NCBI RefSeq assembly: GCF_947507565.1
Contig: NC_089189.1
Span: 806,001 to 870,000 of the forward strand
Direction of reading: 5' to 3'
Origin: Oscarella lobularis
Taxonomy: Eukaryota; Porifera; Homoscleromorpha; Homosclerophorida; Oscarellidae
Length of the DNA stretch: 64,000 nucleotides
Below are positions 61,093-64,000 of this stretch, piece by piece. How positions within the stretch are numbered: position 1 is the stretch's first letter; every line of letters begins with the position of its first letter. Below the pieces are notes generated by a model. It had not been told where the DNA came from, did not search any database, and saw only the letters and a list, made by a program, of their open reading frames with translations. Made by a program: the position numbers and the translations under genes.

Positions 61093-64000
61093 CCGGCAGA
61101 CGGTGTACGTACTCCGCCGGCAGACGGTGTATATATTCCGGCAGGCGGTGTACGTACTCCGCCGGCAGACGGTGTATATATTCCGGCAAGCGGTGTACGT
61201 ACTCCGCCGGCAGACGGTGTATATATTCCGGCAGGCGGTGTATGTACTCCGCCGGCAGGCGGTGTATATATTCCGGCAAGCGGTGTACGTACTCCGCCGG
61301 CAGGCGGTGTATAGATTCCAGCAGGCGGTGTACGTACTCCGCCGGCAGGCGGTGTATATATTCCGGCAGGCGGTGTATATATTCCGGCAGGCGGTGTACG
61401 TACTCCGCCGGCAGACGGTGTATATATTCCGGCAAGCAGTGTACGTACTCCGCCGGCAGGCGGTGTATATATTCCGGCAAGCGGTGTACGTACTCCCCCG
61501 GTAGGCGGTGTATATATTCCGGCAGGCGGTGTACGTACTCCGCCGGCAGGCGGTGTATATATTCCGGCAAGCGGTGTACGTACTCCGCCCGCAGGCGGTG
61601 TATATATTCCGGCAGGCGGTGTATATATTCCGGCAAGCGGTGTACGTAGTCCGCCTGTAGGCGGTGTATATATTCCGGCAAGCGGTGTACGTACTCCGCC
61701 GGAAGGCGGTGTATATATTCCGGCAGGCGGTGTATATATTTCGGCAAGCGGTGTACGTACTCCGCCGGCAGGCGGTGTATATATTCCTGCAGGCGGTGTA
61801 TATATTCCGACAGGCGGTGTATATATTTCGGTAAGCGGTGTACGTACTCCGCCTGCAGGCGGTGTATATATTTCGGTAAGCGGTGTACGTACTCCGCCGG
61901 CCGGCGGTGTATATATTCCGGCAGGCGGTGTACGTACTCCGCCGGTAGGCGGTGTATATATTCCGGCAGGCGGTGTACGTACTCCGCCGGCCGGCGGTGT
62001 ATATATTCCGGCAGGCGGTGTACGTACTCCGCCGGCCGGCGGTGTATATATTCCGGCAAGCGGTGTACGTACTCCGCCGGCAGGCGGTGTATATATTCCG
62101 GCAGGCGGTGTACGTACTCCGCCGGCAGGCGGTGTATATATTCCGGCAAGCGGTGTACGTACTCCGCCGGCAGGCGGTGTATATATTCCGGTAGGCGGTG
62201 TATATATTCCGGCAGGCGGTGTATATATTCCGGCAGGCGGTGTACGTACTCCGCCGGCAGGCGGTGTATATATTCCTGCAGGCGGTGTATATATTCCGGC
62301 AGGCGGTGTATATATTTCGGTAAGCGGTGTACGTACTCCGCCGGCAGGCGGTGTATATATTCCGGCAGGCGGTGTACGTACTCCGCCTGCAGGCGGTGTA
62401 TATATTCCGGAAAGCGGTGTATATATTCCGGCAGGCGGTGTATATATTCCGGCAAGCGGTGTACGTACTCCGCCGGAAGGCGGTGTATATATTCCGGCAG
62501 GCGGTGTATATATTTCGGTAAGCGGTGTACGTACTCCGCCGGAGGGCGGTGTATATATTCCGGCAAGCGGTGTACGTACTCCGCCGGCAGGCGGTGTATA
62601 TATTCCGGCAGGCGGTGTACGTACTCCGCCGGGAGGCGGTGTATATATTCCGGCAAGCGGTGTACGTACTCCGCCCGCAGGCGGTGTATATATTCCGGCA
62701 GGCGGTGTATATATTCCGGCAAGCGGTGTACGTACTCCGCCGGAAGGCGGTGTATATATTCCGGCAGGCGGTGTATACATTTCGGTAAGCGGTGTACGTA
62801 CTCCGCCTGCAGGCGGTGTATATATTTCGGTAAGCGGTGTACGTACTCCGCGGGCAGGCGGTGTATATATTCCGGCAAGCGGTGTACGTACTCCGCGGGC
62901 AGGCGGTGTATATATTCCGGCAAGCGGTGTACGTACTCCGCGGGCAGGCGGTGTATATATTCCGGCAGGCGGTGTACGTACTCCGCCGGCCGGCGGTGTA
63001 TATATTCGGGCAGGCGGTGTACGTACTCCGCCGGCCGGCGGTGTATATATTCCGGCAAGCGGTGTACGTACTCCGCCGGCAGGCGGCGTATATATTCCGG
63101 CAGGCGGTGTACGTACTCCGCCGGCAGGCGGTGTATATATTCCGGCAGGCGGTGTATATATTCCGGCAGGCGGTGTATATATTCCGGCAGGCGGTGTACG
63201 TACTCCGCCGGCAGGCGGTGTATATATTCCTGCAGGCGGTGTATATATTCCGGCAGGCGGTGTATATATTTCGGTAAGCGGTGTACGTACTCCGCCGGCA
63301 GGCGGTGTATATATTCCGGCAGGCGGTGTACGTACTCCGCCGGCAGGCGGTGTATATATTCCGGCAGGCGGTGTATGTACTCCGCCGGCAGGCGGTGTAT
63401 ATATTCCGGCAAGCGGTGTACGTACTCCGCCCGCAGGCGGTGTATATATTCCGGCAGGCGGTGTATATATTCCGGCAAGCGGTGTACGTACTCCGCCGGC
63501 AGGCGGTGTATATATTCCGGTAAGCGGTGTACGTACTCCGCAGGCAGGCGGTGTATATATTCCGGCAGGCGGTGTACGTACTCCGCCGGCAGGCGGTGTA
63601 TATATTCCGGCAGGCGGTGTACGTACTCCGCCGGCAGGCGGTGTATATATTCCGGCAGGCGGTGTATATATTTCGGTAAGCGGTGTACGTACTCCGCCGG
63701 CAGGCGGTGTATATATTCCGGCAGGCGGTGTACGTACTCCGCCTGCAGGCGGTGTATATATTCCGGAAAGCGGTGTATATATTCCGGCAGGCGGTGTATA
63801 TATTCCGGCAAGCGGTGTATATATTCCGGCAGGCGGTGTACGTACTCCGCCGGCAGGCGGTGTATATATTCCGGTAGGCGGTGTATATATTCTGGCAGGC
63901 GGTGTACGTACTCCGCCGGCAGGCGGTGTATATATTCCGGCAGGCGGTGTACGTACTCCGCCGGAAGGCGGTGTATATATTCCGGCAGGCGGTGTACGTA
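61093..64000. repeat. Satellite F (21- and 24-bp units, usually as a 45-bp dimer), runs off the right end
   Basis: Two related words alternate: GGCGGTGTATATATTCCGGCA (21 bp) and GGCGGTGTACGTACTCCGCC plus GGCA (24 bp). All changes are in multiples of three, so several frames stay open on both strands, the longest a 919-codon minus-strand frame (repeat EYIHRLPAEYVHRLP). I see no initiation context, splice sites or non-repeat domain, so I annotate it as satellite, not gene. Larger units of several dimers recur. Confidence 0.93.

Noticed and set aside
61052-63811. 919-codon minus-strand open frame
   Set aside because: It is wholly satellite F; other frames on both strands are also open, and it begins and ends in repeat sequence without splice or start context.

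Overview
The window is nuclear DNA from an intron-rich animal with a compact genome. Genes lie close together on both strands, nearly every intron is about 45-75 bp with GT-AG ends, and the proteins include metazoan types: a FER/FES-type kinase with F-BAR, SH2 and kinase domains, a ROC-COR-Death Roco protein, a CARD-ankyrin protein and Gly-X-Y collagen-like secreted proteins. An early-branching animal such as a homoscleromorph sponge would fit, but that placement is inference from gene content and intron size only.

Layout of the genic part (1-43.4 kb). 1-1028 (-) is the 5' part of a secreted GH27 alpha-galactosidase. It is divergent from a tandem pair of collagen-like, glycine-rich secreted proteins (1.2-4.7 kb). 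Then come an LRR protein, a DNAJC4-like J protein (-), and a small secreted cysteine-containing protein. Four 14-exon copies (A-D) of a ZIFL/Tet-like MFS transporter follow at 9.3-28.4 kb. Copies B and C are separated by a CARD-ankyrin gene whose last 25 ankyrin exons form a tandem array of a three-exon cassette. An orphan ankyrin exon sits between copies C and D. After a repeat-filled interval (28.4-31.6 kb) there is a minus-strand row: a FAST/RAP-domain protein, ribosomal protein RPS27, the FER/FES kinase, and a ROC-COR-Death protein that can be traced as one 11-exon reading frame.

From 43.4 kb to the end (about 20.6 kb, a third of the window) the DNA is almost entirely tandem repeats. At least six unrelated families are stacked in blocks (A-B-C-B-D-A-E-A-E-F). 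There are kilobase-scale higher-order duplications (2,000 bp in A, about 1,802 bp in E), a re-used A/E junction, and one small island with two exon-like stretches. The array starts three bases from the first Met codon of the Roco exons, and its repeat unit carries a 3' splice-site-like sequence on the minus strand. The array may therefore lie inside a giant intron of that gene.

Themes. The LRR, CARD-ankyrin and Roco-Death genes all use modules typical of innate-immune or cell-death signalling, and local tandem duplication is at work at every scale: exon cassette, whole gene and satellite. All exon structures here were worked out by hand from reading-frame continuity and splice-site phase. They were not tested against transcripts.
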